Counted from the stretch's first letter, positions 1 through 12,056 are shown. The stretch: 59,920 nucleotides of DNA from Muribaculaceae bacterium (GCA_029060285.1 JAIDUH010000069.1:1-59920), one strand, 5' to 3'. The notes: generated by a model not told the origin, from the letters alone. Numbers and translations: made by a program.

Positions 1-32
1 TGTCGGCAGCGTCTGTTGTGTATAAGAGACAG
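1..32 (+). other. Residual Nextera transposon adapter (library artefact)
   Basis: The first 32 bases match the end of the Illumina Nextera Read 1 adapter at 29 of 32 positions, with differences at 1, 14 and 16. Bases 17-32 are an exact copy of the transposon mosaic end, finishing in TATAAGAGACAG. Genomic sequence begins at 33. This is not biology and should be trimmed. Confidence 0.95.
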
Positions 33-299
33 GGTGCCCATAAAATACAAGGTATAGGTGCAGGATTTATCCCCGGCAATTTAGATTTAAAACTAATTGA
101 TGAAGTGGTCAGAATCTCAGATGAGGAAGCTTTTGAATGCCAGAAAATGCTTGCTCGAAAAGAGGGTGTCTTCGCGGGCATATCCTCAGGAGCAGCTCTG
201 GCGGCTGCCTTGAAAGAGGCCCGAAAAGAAGCGAACAAAGGGAAGACCATTGTAATGATTCTTCCTGATACCGGAGAACGATATCTTTCAATGCTATAG
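33..299 (+). CDS. cysK: Cysteine synthase A (O-acetylserine sulfhydrylase), C-terminal part only
   Basis: This is the last 88 codons of a PLP-dependent cysteine synthase, which makes L-cysteine from O-acetylserine and sulfide in the cytoplasm. The reading frame runs back into the adapter, so the true start and the PLP lysine lie outside the contig. The visible part begins in the conserved [12 protein letters not shown] stretch, continues with the [11 protein letters not shown] segment and ends in the usual [10 protein letters not shown] block plus two residues, so the C-terminus looks natural. The stop is TAG at 297-299. The next gene starts 2 bp later, so the two are probably cotranscribed. 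Identity as this family is secure; the exact paralogue cannot be told from the fragment. Confidence 0.93.
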   Translation, partial: GAHKIQGIGAGFIPGNLDLKLIDEVVRISDEEAFECQKMLARKEGVFAGISSGAALAAALKEARKEANKGKTIVMILPDTGERYLSML

Positions 300-301
300 A
301 G

Positions 302-886
302 ATGGACAATAATGAAGAAATGATAATAGAGACGCATCCTTTTCCTCCTTTCCTTCCAAAGGGGGCAAAGGTGCTCATGATGGGTACGTTTCCTCCCGGA
401 GAACACCGGTGGAGCATGAATTTCTATTACCCCAACCCTATCAATGACTACTGGAGAATCTGCGGCATGCTATTCTTAGGAGACAAGAATGCACTCTACG
501 ACCCGAAACAAAAATGCTTTCGAGAAGAAGAGTGCCGCAAACTCATGGCGGAGCATCACATTGCGATGCACGACACGGCACGAGAAGTGCGGCGCCTCAA
601 AGGGAATGCATCTGACAAATTTCTTGAAATACTGAAGCCTGTCCCACTTTTTGACCTATTGAAGGAAATTCCCGATTGCCATACAATTGCCACCACCGGA
701 GAAAAAGCAGCTGAAGTCATCGCAGAACTGACGGGAACCCAAAAGCCAAAGATGGGAGAAATGATAGAGTCAAGCGACGGTCTGCATATATGGAGAATGC
801 CATCCACAAGCCGCGCATATCCAATGAAAATCGAGAAAAAAGCCGAATTTTATGCCGACCTGTTCCGCTCCGCAGGCATACTCTGA
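302..886 (+). CDS. Uracil-DNA glycosylase superfamily protein
   Basis: A 194-residue protein of the uracil-DNA glycosylase fold, expected to remove damaged or mismatched bases, although its substrate is not known from sequence. Residues 26-37 (MMGTFPPGEHRW) look like the family's active-site motif, followed by NPINDYW at 45-51, where the family has a conserved Asn/Trp region. MPSTSRAYPM near 166-175 resembles the second (PSxS) motif. The usual water-activating Asp is not obvious, so a MUG-like or otherwise divergent activity is possible. It starts 2 bp after the cysteine synthase stop. Confidence 0.7.
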   Translation: MDNNEEMIIETHPFPPFLPKGAKVLMMGTFPPGEHRWSMNFYYPNPINDYWRICGMLFLGDKNALYDPKQKCFREEECRKLMAEHHIAMHDTAREVRRLKGNASDKFLEILKPVPLFDLLKEIPDCHTIATTGEKAAEVIAELTGTQKPKMGEMIESSDGLHIWRMPSTSRAYPMKIEKKAEFYADLFRSAGIL

Positions 887-3230
<2,344 letters not shown>

Positions 3231-3255
3231 CCCCACTCATTTAAGCGAGAATAAA

Positions 3256-3293
3256 AAATCAAGCAGCCAAGCCAAGACTTGACTGCTTGATTT
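3256..3293. terminator. Bidirectional terminator between the GH10-CE1 gene and ligA
   Basis: An 11-bp perfect stem (AAATCAAGCAG against CTGCTTGATTT) around a 16-base loop sits 25 bp after the xylanase stop and just past the ligA stop. A/T runs flank it on both sides, so it can work for both convergent genes. Confidence 0.8.
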
Positions 3294-3299
3294 ATTTTA

Positions 3300-5303
3300 T
3301 CACTGACCTATCATATTCAGGAATTCTGATTCTGATACTAACGGGATGCCAAGTTTCTGGCATTTCTCATATTTTGCCGGCCCCATATTCTCGCCAGCAA
3401 GCACGAAAGAAGTTTTCTTTGAAATGCTTCCGACATTCTTGCCACCGTTTGCTTCTATCATTTCCTTATACTCCTCACGGCTATGATGAGCAAATGTGCC
3501 CGAAATCACAATTGACTTACCTTCCAACGCGGTTCCGGCAGGAAGCATCTTTTCCTCGCTCAACTGCATCTGCAATCCAGCCTCTGTCAACCGCCGGATA
3601 TTCTCAACATTGATCGGATCGCGCAAGTAGTCGTAGATTCCTTGGGCCATAATCGGACCGACATCCGGGATAGCCTGAAGTTCCTCAACACTCATCGCCA
3701 TCATGCGCTCCATACTTTTGACACTTTTAGCTACCCTTTTTGCATTAGTCTCACCAACGTTAGGAATTGACAAAGCATATACCACCCTTTCAAACGGCAC
3801 ATGCTTTGATGCCTCGAGCCCATTGAGAATCCTTTCAGCACTTTTGTCGCCAAAACGGTCAAGAATCGAAAGTTGCTCTTTCGTCAGGTCGTAAAGATCA
3901 GCAGAGGTCTTGACAAGTCCCTTATCATACAACAATTCTGCTGTTTCCTCACCAACACCATCTATATTCATCATGCGTCGGGCGCAGAAATGCTCAATTC
4001 TTCCAGTGATCTGCGGACGACAACCATATTTATTAGGACATATCCATGCAGCATCACCTTCCTTATTCACAAGAGGAGTGCCACATACCGGGCAGTGTGA
4101 AACAAATTCTATCGGTTTGCTGTCGGGACTTCGACGTTCTTTATCGACACCAGTGATCTTAGGAATGATCTCACCGCCTTTCTCCACATAAAGCCAATCA
4201 TTCTCATGAATATCGAGTTCTTTCATAATATCAGCATTATGAAGTGATGCACGCTTCACGACAGTGCCAGAAAGCAAGACAGGATCAAGATTTGCCACAG
4301 GAGTCACAATACCCATTCTTCCCGTCTCAAAACTTACGAAACGAAGTTTGGTGCAAGCATTCTCCGGATTGAACTTGAATGCCACAGCCCAGCGAGGAGA
4401 CTTGGCTGTATAACCGAGATTTAACTGCTGGCGGAGGGAGTTAACTTTAAAGACGAGTCCATCGGTTGCAACAGGAAGCTCCTTTCTCGCCGAATCCCAA
4501 TAGTCGATATAAGCATCCACTTCCTCCACGGTATGAAGAATCTTCATTTCACCAGACACCTTAAAACCCCAACGACGAGCCGCCTCCATATTTGCGTAAT
4601 GAGTATCGTAAGGAAGATTATCCGAAAGCAGGTAATAGAATATTGCATCGAGCTTTCGCTTCGCTACCTCCCGAGGATCTTGAGTCTTAAGAGTGCCACT
4701 TGCAGCATTACGAGGATTTGCAAAAAGAGGTTCCTCATTATATTCTCTCTCTTTGTTAAGCTCATCAAACACTTTCCATGGCATTAGAATCTCGCCGCGA
4801 ATCTCAAATTTTTCAGGCCAATCACCAGGTTGGAGAACAAGAGGAATAGTACGGATAGTCTTAACGTTAGCCGTGACGTCATCACCCTGAGTGCCATCGC
4901 CACGGGTCACAGCCCTGACAAGACGTCCACCTTCATACGTCAGCGAAATGGAAGTGCCATCATACTTCATTTCCCCAGTGATTTCAAAACTTTCTCCTTC
5001 AAGTCCCTTTTTTACCCGATCAAACCATTCATCCACCTCCCCAATGCTATAGGTATTGGCGAGAGAGAGCATAGGACGATCATGAGTGATATGCTCAAAC
5101 CCTTTGGTCAGGTCAGAACCTACTCGCTGTGTGGGAGAAAGAGGGTCATGGAGTTCGGGATGCTCTTTCTCGAGAGCCTCAAGTTCCTTCATCAGCAAAT
5201 CAAATTCCTTGTCACTGATTTCCGGAGAGTTTAGTACATAATAGTTATGATTATGCCTGTTGAGCTCACTGCGAAGCTCCAAGATTCTTTCTTCAGCATT
5301 CAT
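3300..5303 (-). CDS. ligA: NAD-dependent DNA ligase LigA
   Basis: A 667-residue ligase, the normal size, which seals nicks in replication and repair using NAD+. The N-terminal Ia and adenylation domains contain the KxDG motif with AMP-accepting Lys113 (EMKYDG). An OB fold follows, then a four-cysteine zinc finger (CPVCGTPL, then CPNKYGC), a helix-hairpin-helix region, and a C-terminal BRCT domain from about residue 590. It is the last gene of the minus-strand cluster. Its ATG overlaps the truA stop by 4 bases (ATGA), which suggests translational coupling. Confidence 0.98.
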   Translation of the reverse strand: MNAEERILELRSELNRHNHNYYVLNSPEISDKEFDLLMKELEALEKEHPELHDPLSPTQRVGSDLTKGFEHITHDRPMLSLANTYSIGEVDEWFDRVKKGLEGESFEITGEMKYDGTSISLTYEGGRLVRAVTRGDGTQGDDVTANVKTIRTIPLVLQPGDWPEKFEIRGEILMPWKVFDELNKEREYNEEPLFANPRNAASGTLKTQDPREVAKRKLDAIFYYLLSDNLPYDTHYANMEAARRWGFKVSGEMKILHTVEEVDAYIDYWDSARKELPVATDGLVFKVNSLRQQLNLGYTAKSPRWAVAFKFNPENACTKLRFVSFETGRMGIVTPVANLDPVLLSGTVVKRASLHNADIMKELDIHENDWLYVEKGGEIIPKITGVDKERRSPDSKPIEFVSHCPVCGTPLVNKEGDAAWICPNKYGCRPQITGRIEHFCARRMMNIDGVGEETAELLYDKGLVKTSADLYDLTKEQLSILDRFGDKSAERILNGLEASKHVPFERVVYALSIPNVGETNAKRVAKSVKSMERMMAMSVEELQAIPDVGPIMAQGIYDYLRDPINVENIRRLTEAGLQMQLSEEKMLPAGTALEGKSIVISGTFAHHSREEYKEMIEANGGKNVGSISKKTSFVLAGENMGPAKYEKCQKLGIPLVSESEFLNMIGQ

Positions 5304-6052
5304 GCCTCATTCTTTATTAAGTCATATTTAATATCCCACAAAAACAGGGCTTCCCCCGGCATTGACTGCCCGGCAGCGCATCTGTCTTTTCTATCTATAA
5401 CATTTCGAAATTGCTCCAACGTCATCTTACCTCTACCGACTTCGACAAGAGTCCCGACTATTGCGCGCACCATATTTCTGAGAAACCGGTCAGCACTGAT
5501 CGTGAATACAGCCATATTGCCATCCATTTTCCACTCAGCTTTCGAAACATGGCAGATGTTGGTCTTAGCATCGCTGTGGAGCTTGGCAAATGAAGTGAAA
5601 TCTTCAGTATTCAGCAGGAGCCTTGCCGCGTCATTCATCTTATCTAAGTCAAGCCTATTCGGACAAAACCAGCTTAGAGGATAAAAAAACGGTGTCTTCT
5701 CAAATGCAACGAAATACTTATACGTACGTTCATAGGCATCAAAACGGGCATGAGCATCGTCGGCAACCTTAAATATATCATAGATGGCAATGTCCCTGCC
5801 GACAAGACGATTGAGTGAAACAAGAAGCCTTCCCTTGTCAGGAAGAATACCGTCATAATCAAAATGGGCATACATAGTGCGAGCGTTGACACCGGTATCA
5901 GTCCGACCGGCACCAACGATTGACACAGGAACCCGGAGAACAGTAGAAAAAGCCTTTTCCACTTCCTCCTGGACGCTCACAGCGTTAGGCTGAATTTGCC
6001 AGCCATGAAAAGGAGCACCACGAAAGCCCAATCTGATAAAATATCGGCTCAT
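5300..6052 (-). CDS. truA: tRNA pseudouridine synthase A (positions 38-40)
   Basis: A 250-residue TruA, of family length, which isomerises uridines 38-40 in the anticodon arm of many tRNAs. The catalytic Asp52 lies in the invariant GRTDTGV motif. The N-terminal [16 protein letters not shown] and the later [20 protein letters not shown] are typical. It is tightly packed between speA (1-bp overlap) and ligA (4-bp overlap). Confidence 0.97.
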   Translation of the reverse strand: MSRYFIRLGFRGAPFHGWQIQPNAVSVQEEVEKAFSTVLRVPVSIVGAGRTDTGVNARTMYAHFDYDGILPDKGRLLVSLNRLVGRDIAIYDIFKVADDAHARFDAYERTYKYFVAFEKTPFFYPLSWFCPNRLDLDKMNDAARLLLNTEDFTSFAKLHSDAKTNICHVSKAEWKMDGNMAVFTISADRFLRNMVRAIVGTLVEVGRGKMTLEQFRNVIDRKDRCAAGQSMPGEALFLWDIKYDLIKNEA

Positions 6053-7950
6053 CAGTATCTCTCAAGATAAGTGATTCCGTAAAGTCCGGATTTGTAGATA
6101 TTCAGAAATTGTCGACCTTCCTCAGCCGTAATCTTTCCGGCTTTCATAGACTTGGAGACCCAAGTCTCAAGATTGCGTACAAGTTTCTTCGGGTTGTACT
6201 CCACATAGTCGAGCACGTCAGCTACGGGTTCGCCATCAATGACTTGTTCGATCTCATAACCGTCTTTATCACAAGTGATGTGGACAGCTGCAGTGTCTCC
6301 AAACAAATTGTGAAGATCGCCAAGGATCTCCTGATATGCACCCACAAGGAAGATACCTATATAATATGGCTCCCCTGGCTTCAACTGATGCACAGGCAAA
6401 GAATGGCTCACACCCTGGGGAGCTACGAAACGATTGATCTTGCCATCTGAATCGCATGTAACATCCTGTATTGTACACTCCCGAGTCGGTTTCTCATCCA
6501 AGCGGCTTATCGGCATTGTCGGGAACATCTGGTCGATAGCCCATGTGTCGGGAAGCGACTGGAATAAAGAGAAATTGCAAAAGTATTTTTCAGGGAGCAT
6601 ACGAGCCACCTTTCTCAATTCTTCAGGTGGATGCTTCATGCTCTTGGTAATGTCATGCACGTCGCGAGCCACGCTCCAGAAAAGTTTCTCAATCTGAGCC
6701 CTTGTAGTGAGGTCGAGCAGCCCAAGGCTGAAGAGTTCAAGAGCTTCCTCACGAATTTGCAAAGCATCATGCCAATCCTCAAAAACACGGGAAGAATCTA
6801 TCTTATCCCATATGTTATATAATTCACGAGTAAGTTCGTGAGCTCCATCCGGAAGTTCATCATTGTCATTCCAGATAGGAAGCTGGGTAGTCTCAAGAGT
6901 CTCGATGATCAGCACGGAGTGATGGGCTGTCATAGAACGACCGGACTCCGTGATAATATTAGGCTGACGGAGATTGTTTTTCCGGCAGACGTCCACAAGG
7001 GCAGACACAGCATCATTAGCATACTCCTGGATAGAATAATTCATAGAGTTTTCTCCAGATGAAGAGCGAGTGCCGTCGTAATCGACGCCCAGTCCACCGC
7101 CAATATCGACGAAGTCAATGTCGAATCCGGACTTAGAAAGCTGCACATAGAATTGCATGGCTTCCCTGAGAGCATTCTTTATGCGACGAATCTTTGTAAT
7201 CTGGCTACCGATATGGAAGTGGATCAGCTTCAGACAGTCTTTCATTTTATTTTTCTCAAGGAATTCAAGAGCATCAAGAAGTTCACTTGAATTAAGACCA
7301 AATTTGCTCACATCCCCACCAGATTCCTCCCACTTGCCACTTCCTGCGGAAGTAAGCTTGATACGGATACCTATATTGGGATTAACCTTCAGACGCTTAG
7401 CCACCTTCATAATGAGCCTTAGCTCATTGAGTTTCTCAACAACAAGATATATCCTTCTGCCCATCTTCTGAGCGAGAAGAGCAAGCTCAACATAATCTTC
7501 GTCCTTATAGCCATTGCAGACCACAAGGGAATTTTCATGAGTGTTTACTGCAAGGACGGCATGGAGCTCAGGTTTAGAACCGGCTTCAAGACCGATATTA
7601 TATTTATTGCCGTGGCTTACAATTTCTTCAACCACCTGACGCATCTGGTTTACCTTAATCGGGTAGACCAGATAGCTTTGACCTTCAAATTTATACTCTT
7701 TGCTTGCAGTCTTAAAGCAACTTGTGATCTTACGAATCCTATCATCAAGAATATCCGGAAACCTCAGAAGCATCGGTGCTGAAATATCGCGAAGCTTAAG
7801 CTCATCAAGCACCTTACGGATATCGACCGGAGCGTAACCAGCCTTAGGAGTCACTTGAACGTGGCCTTCTTCATTTATACTGAAATATGAAAGTCCCCAA
7901 CCTTGAATGTTATATAATTCACTTGAATCTTCTATTCTCCACTTCCTCAT
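6052..7950 (-). CDS. speA: Biosynthetic arginine decarboxylase
   Basis: A 632-residue PLP enzyme of fold type III that converts arginine to agmatine, the entry into putrescine synthesis. The PLP lysine is Lys99 in YPIKVNQ. HFHIGSQ and the glycine-rich DIGGGLGVDYDGT stretch mark the barrel's cofactor site, and the length matches the family. With nspC at 19870-21057 it indicates an arginine to agmatine to putrescine to carboxyspermidine to spermidine route; the agmatine-processing and carboxyspermidine dehydrogenase genes are not in the window. Here it belongs to the argR/argC-like cluster, which makes arginine a shared theme. Confidence 0.96.
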   Translation of the reverse strand: MRKWRIEDSSELYNIQGWGLSYFSINEEGHVQVTPKAGYAPVDIRKVLDELKLRDISAPMLLRFPDILDDRIRKITSCFKTASKEYKFEGQSYLVYPIKVNQMRQVVEEIVSHGNKYNIGLEAGSKPELHAVLAVNTHENSLVVCNGYKDEDYVELALLAQKMGRRIYLVVEKLNELRLIMKVAKRLKVNPNIGIRIKLTSAGSGKWEESGGDVSKFGLNSSELLDALEFLEKNKMKDCLKLIHFHIGSQITKIRRIKNALREAMQFYVQLSKSGFDIDFVDIGGGLGVDYDGTRSSSGENSMNYSIQEYANDAVSALVDVCRKNNLRQPNIITESGRSMTAHHSVLIIETLETTQLPIWNDNDELPDGAHELTRELYNIWDKIDSSRVFEDWHDALQIREEALELFSLGLLDLTTRAQIEKLFWSVARDVHDITKSMKHPPEELRKVARMLPEKYFCNFSLFQSLPDTWAIDQMFPTMPISRLDEKPTRECTIQDVTCDSDGKINRFVAPQGVSHSLPVHQLKPGEPYYIGIFLVGAYQEILGDLHNLFGDTAAVHITCDKDGYEIEQVIDGEPVADVLDYVEYNPKKLVRNLETWVSKSMKAGKITAEEGRQFLNIYKSGLYGITYLERY

Positions 7951-7995
7951 TTTCTTGAGAATTAAAAGGTTTTAAAGTTTAAAAGTATAAGCGGG

Positions 7996-8319
7996 TTAAG
8001 CCTGATTCGGGCGTCCTAAGATTTCAAATATCCTGGCATATATCTCAGTTCGCTTACGGGCTATATTGAACTTGTCTGTGTACTGACGAGTACGGAGAGA
8101 ACCTTCCACATAAAGCTTCATTCCTTTCTTTATGTATCGCTCGGCATATACGGCTTGCTCGCCTGTCATGACAATATTGTGCCATTCCGTCACCTCAGTA
8201 TTGCCCCGGAGTTCATTGGTAGCAAGAGAAAAATAAGCCACCGGAAAATCCTTCTCAGGATACCGGACATCGGGATCCCCTCCAACGTTCCCAATAAGGA
8301 TAACTTTATTAACACTCAT
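7996..8319 (-). CDS. ssb: Short single-stranded DNA-binding protein without acidic tail
   Basis: A 107-residue SSB made of little more than the OB fold. MSVNKVILIGNVGGDPDVRYP at the N-terminus and YVEGSLRTRQY in the fold are diagnostic. The flexible linker and acidic tip (DDDIPF-like) that normally recruit repair and replication proteins are absent; the protein ends ILGRPNQA. It is therefore probably a secondary SSB or one with restricted partners, and a full-length copy may exist elsewhere. It lies 6 bp before the argC-like gene in the same transcription unit. Confidence 0.93.
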   Translation of the reverse strand: MSVNKVILIGNVGGDPDVRYPEKDFPVAYFSLATNELRGNTEVTEWHNIVMTGEQAVYAERYIKKGMKLYVEGSLRTRQYTDKFNIARKRTEIYARIFEILGRPNQA

Positions 8320-8325
8320 AACGAC

Positions 8326-9246
8326 TTAGAATTTATGTGCCTTTAAATATAATCCGGTGCGTTCATGCAGCCCGAACAAAAGATTCATTATATGGACAGC
8401 GTCTCCGGCTCCTCCACGCATTCGACAATCTGCGATTACAGTGACAGTCAGACGATCGCTCTTCTGCTTTTGTAGAGTGACAAGAGTCTTTTGTGTCCCT
8501 TCCACTTCATATCCCGGCATTGCACTTGCAACCATAAACGTGAAATTATGGTCGTCGTAGCAATCATCAAATAACTTGAAAACTTCTGTAATATCCAGAG
8601 TGCATGGAATCTCCACCACTACCTTAAGCCCCCTTTCTGAGATTTCTTCATCAAGACGGTGAAGCCGGATATCACCACTAAATGAATTTTGCGTCTTACC
8701 GAGAACATACAGGATTTCCTGACGCACCATATTCATTTTCTCTTCAGTCACAATATCCGAAGGACATACATATTCGACAATGATATCACCCTTCAAAAGG
8801 AGATGTCGGGCCAGAGGATAAAGACCAATAATGGCGGCAGCCGCCACAGATCTGGGCACCACAGCCCTACGGCATCCTCTTACAAGCTGCTTCCTATTGA
8901 TCTCAGGAAGGCCATATGCCATGTCGAGTGCATCAAAATCAAGTGACGGACAATGCGACATATCTATTATCCTGAGATCGGGCCATCTGTCAGTATTCAT
9001 TCTGAAACGATCAGCCACGTCGGAATGCGCATCGATAAAAATCACATCAAGATTTTTTGGATTTATGTCGGGAGAAAATTCAAGATCACATTCTCCTGCC
9101 AGACCATGATGCACAGATGAAACTTTTCGCCCGACCTTACCCGGAGCGAAAGCACTCACAAGCTCCACATCAGGATGATTTATAAGAATGCGAATCAATT
9201 CACCAGCCATCGCAGTGTCAGCACCTGCTATTCCAACTCTAATCAT
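8326..9246 (-). CDS. ArgC-like protein lacking the catalytic cysteine
   Basis: A 306-residue protein clearly derived from N-acetyl-gamma-glutamyl-phosphate reductase (arginine biosynthesis). AGELIRILINHPDVELV, the AYGLPEINR segment and the ending GGAGDAVHIMNLLFGL all match the family. The active site does not. The invariant NPGC(Y/F) motif is replaced by VVPRSV at 129-134, putting Ser133 where the cysteine belongs. The NADP-binding GxGYxG-type loop is GADTAM, and I find no PH motif for the catalytic His. The STGAG-type substrate loop is also missing and the protein is shorter than usual. It follows argR by 5 bp. The open frame argues for a retained, different role (structural, regulatory or a new substrate). 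I infer it is not a working ArgC. Confidence 0.85.
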   Translation of the reverse strand: MIRVGIAGADTAMAGELIRILINHPDVELVSAFAPGKVGRKVSSVHHGLAGECDLEFSPDINPKNLDVIFIDAHSDVADRFRMNTDRWPDLRIIDMSHCPSLDFDALDMAYGLPEINRKQLVRGCRRAVVPRSVAAAAIIGLYPLARHLLLKGDIIVEYVCPSDIVTEEKMNMVRQEILYVLGKTQNSFSGDIRLHRLDEEISERGLKVVVEIPCTLDITEVFKLFDDCYDDHNFTFMVASAMPGYEVEGTQKTLVTLQKQKSDRLTVTVIADCRMRGGAGDAVHIMNLLFGLHERTGLYLKAHKF

Positions 9247-9251
9247 TATGC

Positions 9252-9734
9252 TTAATTTTTAACAGGAACAATCATAGAAAGCAACTCGGCAGCTTTTTCA
9301 TGGGAGACCCCCTCCCTAAGCACAATGAAGACGGTATTAGCACCCGCAATCGTGCCCGCAATCTCCGGGGCATTGAGCATGTCGATATCATAAGCTATGC
9401 CTGACGCATATCCATTTCTGGTGAGCATCACACCGATATTATTGGAAAACTCAAGAGAAATAAAGCCATTCCCTGCATGTCGCGAAAAATCTACCGTCCT
9501 TCTTGTTCCGGAAGCAATCTTAGATGTAAGAGCGTCGGGAAGCATATATGCATATTCACCATGATCAAGTGGGACCTTAGTGGTCTTCAACATCTTAAGG
9601 TCACGAGAAAGCGTAGCTTGCGTCACAAATATACCCTTTTCGGCAAGCATCTTAAGAAGTTCCTCCTGACTTCCTACATTATTATTCTTAATGATCTCAA
9701 TAAGATGCTCAATTCTGTCGTTTTTTCTACTCAT
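9252..9734 (-). CDS. argR: Arginine repressor ArgR family regulator
   Basis: A 160-residue ArgR with a winged helix-turn-helix N-terminus (VTQATLSRDLKML, about 37-50) and a C-terminal hexamerisation and arginine-binding domain. In typical ArgR the arginine-contacting motif is GTIAGDDT. Here residues 127-134 read GTIAGANT, so both acidic residues are replaced (Ala132, Asn133). This predicts changed or lost arginine sensing. The gene heads the argR/argC-like pair, 10 bp after the bifunctional nuclease gene. Confidence 0.92.
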   Translation of the reverse strand: MSRKNDRIEHLIEIIKNNNVGSQEELLKMLAEKGIFVTQATLSRDLKMLKTTKVPLDHGEYAYMLPDALTSKIASGTRRTVDFSRHAGNGFISLEFSNNIGVMLTRNGYASGIAYDIDMLNAPEIAGTIAGANTVFIVLREGVSHEKAAELLSMIVPVKN

Positions 9735-9744
9735 GGCTTATGGC

Positions 9745-10377
9745 TTATTTATCAGCACTATTGTGCCTTCTGTCAATTTCCATTTTAATCTCGCCGGCTT
9801 TCTCATAGTCTTCATCCCTGACAGCTTTCTCCATCATTCGCTGCAGGTCTTCAATGCTTTCGTCAGCAAAAGACTTACCCACCGGATTTTTAACACGCTC
9901 AATGGCACTTTTGACGGGAATCGACTGTCGTGAGGCAACCCGTCTTTGTTTCGCATCAAATGAATCCCTCTCAATTCCGCATTTTTCGAGCAACTCCTTG
10001 GTGGTGAATATCGGAGCTTCAGCCCGCATGGCGAGAGCTATAGCATCGCTTGATCGCCCATCTAAAACCTTTGTTGTGTTTCCATTCGTAAAGGTAACAT
10101 CTGCAGTAAAGATACCATTCTCAAGCTGCCTGATGACCACTGATTCAATATTTATGCCAAAAGAACTCAAAATTTCAGAAGCAAACTCATGAGTGAGCGG
10201 ACGCGGAGTCTTAATCTTCTGAAGCAGGCACTCTATAGATTGGGCCTCATTATAGCCAATGATGATTGGAAGACGACGACTGCCACCATCCTCTTCAAGA
10301 ACCATCGCATACATACCGTTTTCGATCTGATTGTATGTGATACCGACTACGTTAAGCCTTACCAATTCATTTTCCAT
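9745..10377 (-). CDS. Bifunctional nuclease (DUF151) family protein with UvrB/C motif
   Basis: A 210-residue protein with an N-terminal BFN/DUF151 domain (about 1-145; the LPIIIGYNEAQSIE and LDGRSSDAIALA segments are characteristic). The C-terminal helix pair (about 172-205, DEDYEKAGEIKMEID) matches the UVR motif of UvrB/UvrC and ClpC. The linker between is basic. Plant members have nuclease activity, but the bacterial role is poorly defined, so the name is a family label. It lies between mnmA and argR in the minus-strand cluster. Confidence 0.88.
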   Translation of the reverse strand: MENELVRLNVVGITYNQIENGMYAMVLEEDGGSRRLPIIIGYNEAQSIECLLQKIKTPRPLTHEFASEILSSFGINIESVVIRQLENGIFTADVTFTNGNTTKVLDGRSSDAIALAMRAEAPIFTTKELLEKCGIERDSFDAKQRRVASRQSIPVKSAIERVKNPVGKSFADESIEDLQRMMEKAVRDEDYEKAGEIKMEIDRRHNSADK

Positions 10378-10410
10378 TGTCTGATAATATTAATGTCAGT
10401 ACTAATTATT

Positions 10411-11496
10411 TCATCGATTCGCTATCATTCCCGAACCGAGACAAATCTTCCTGTCGGGAGTATAGATTATGGAGTATTGACCCGGGGCAATCCCTTGCAC
10501 ATCACGTTCGGACTTTATCAAATACCTGCCATCATCAGCAAGATGCAATTCTCCATCAAAAAATTCAGGTGTATGCCGGGTCTTAAAAGAAACGTGAATC
10601 GATCCGTCGTCGTTTTTACTCATAATATCAGATTCAAAAGGATTGAGTGTGATCCAATGCATCTCATCCATATAAATCTCCTTTCCATATTGGAGTTTTG
10701 TGTCGTAGCCACGACTTACATAGACCACATTATCCCTGATATTTTTCCTGACGACGAACCATGGGCCTCCCCCAAGACCGAGACCTTTACGCTGCCCAAT
10801 CGTATAGAACCAATACCCTTTATGCTCCCCTATCTTCTTACCGGTCTCAATTTCTATAACAGGACCTTTCTTTGTGCCAAGCTTCCGCTCAAGGAAATCC
10901 CGATAGTCGATCTTTCCAAGAAAGCAAATTCCCTGGCTGTCTTTTCTCGAGGCATTTGGAAGCTTTGCTTCCTTGGCAGCCTCACGAACCTCTTCCTTTG
11001 TCATGTCGCCAAGAGGGAACAAGATATGAGAAAGCTGGTCGTAGCTTATCTGAGCAAGAAAATCAGTTTGATCTTTCACTGGGTCGGGTGCGGTAGCAAG
11101 CCAAAATTTGCCATCTTTTTCCAACACCTTGGCATAATGCCCGGTCGCGGTCTTATCAAACTCATGCCCCCAACGGTCTTCAAAAAAACCAAATTTGATT
11201 ATCTTGTTGCACATCATATCAGGATGAGGCGTCAGACCTTCCTTAACAGTGCGGAGAGAATATTCCATCACGTATTCCCAATATTCCTCATGAAGAGACA
11301 CGACCTTAAAGGGAAGACCATACTTCTTGGCAATCAGGGTACACATCTCGATATCCTCTTCAGCAGTACACTCTCCCTCTCCATTATCCATACTTATGCG
11401 GATATAGAAGAGATGCAAATCGTGCCCCTCTTTGTAAAGCCGATCGACGGTCACCGCACTGTCGACTCCCCCGGATATAAGAACTGCAATTTTCAA
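10411..11496 (-). CDS. mnmA: tRNA-specific 2-thiouridylase MnmA
   Basis: A 361-residue enzyme that puts sulfur on U34 of Lys, Glu and Gln tRNAs. The ATP-pyrophosphatase loop SGGVDS is at residues 8-13. The two reactive cysteines are visible, one in the MMCNKIIKF motif and the other in [14 protein letters not shown]. The length is normal. It sits between the DoxX and DUF151 genes with short gaps, consistent with cotranscription. Confidence 0.96.
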   Translation of the reverse strand: MKIAVLISGGVDSAVTVDRLYKEGHDLHLFYIRISMDNGEGECTAEEDIEMCTLIAKKYGLPFKVVSLHEEYWEYVMEYSLRTVKEGLTPHPDMMCNKIIKFGFFEDRWGHEFDKTATGHYAKVLEKDGKFWLATAPDPVKDQTDFLAQISYDQLSHILFPLGDMTKEEVREAAKEAKLPNASRKDSQGICFLGKIDYRDFLERKLGTKKGPVIEIETGKKIGEHKGYWFYTIGQRKGLGLGGGPWFVVRKNIRDNVVYVSRGYDTKLQYGKEIYMDEMHWITLNPFESDIMSKNDDGSIHVSFKTRHTPEFFDGELHLADDGRYLIKSERDVQGIAPGQYSIIYTPDRKICLGSGMIANR

Positions 11497-11540
11497 GGTG
11501 TTTAATCGTTTAATCGTTTATTGATATAATGATGGGATCC

Positions 11541-12056
11541 TTACACTTCTTCAAGTTCATCTTCACTGTGATCTGACGAATGCAGAAGATGGAGCGAAAG
11601 GAAATAATCAACTGAAATTTTGCCCGGACCGACAAGTATCAGAAAGAAAAAAATCCCGAGGAACATTATCGGAAGATAACCCGGCTGCTCCCAACTCAAA
11701 AGATATGAGGCCTTGGTGGCAACATCATGGAGTAAATGATACTCAGCCAAAATCATTGCGACAAACGGGGGAAGAATCATAATTCTTGTAAGAAACCCAA
11801 ACATTATGAATACACTGCACCCTACCTCTATGCAAATCATGGTCCAAAGAGAAGCCTCAGGAGTCAAGCCTAAAACCGCAGGAAAAGACTGAGCAAGCAT
11901 CTCTGCATCTCCAATCTGGCGGATACCAAACTGCAAAAGCATTATTCCAACAAAAAGACGCAAAAACAGCCGACCAAGATTGGTATAACTGTATCCGGTC
12001 GTAGTCACATATATTTTCTTGGGAAGTCCGAGAACTTTCTTTCTATACATTGTCAT
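11541..12056 (-). CDS. DoxX family inner-membrane protein
   Basis: A 171-residue membrane protein with about four transmembrane helices, for example LFLRLFVGIMLLQFGI at about 30-45, then helices near 70-90, 95-110 and 130-150. The charged N- and C-termini lie outside the membrane core. The DoxX family has members tied to respiration, sulfur redox or stress, but no common reaction is known. It sits 24 bp after a thioredoxin-fold protein gene, so a redox role is possible but only inferred. Confidence 0.85.
   Translation of the reverse strand: MTMYRKKVLGLPKKIYVTTTGYSYTNLGRLFLRLFVGIMLLQFGIRQIGDAEMLAQSFPAVLGLTPEASLWTMICIEVGCSVFIMFGFLTRIMILPPFVAMILAEYHLLHDVATKASYLLSWEQPGYLPIMFLGIFFFLILVGPGKISVDYFLSLHLLHSSDHSEDELEEV

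Noticed and set aside
18..32. GTG start for the cysteine synthase frame
   Set aside because: The codon and the four after it come from the adapter, not the genome.
10189..11505. 438-codon open frame on the plus strand
   Set aside because: It lies wholly over mnmA and its neighbour on the other strand, has no recognisable protein features, and mnmA carries full family motifs.
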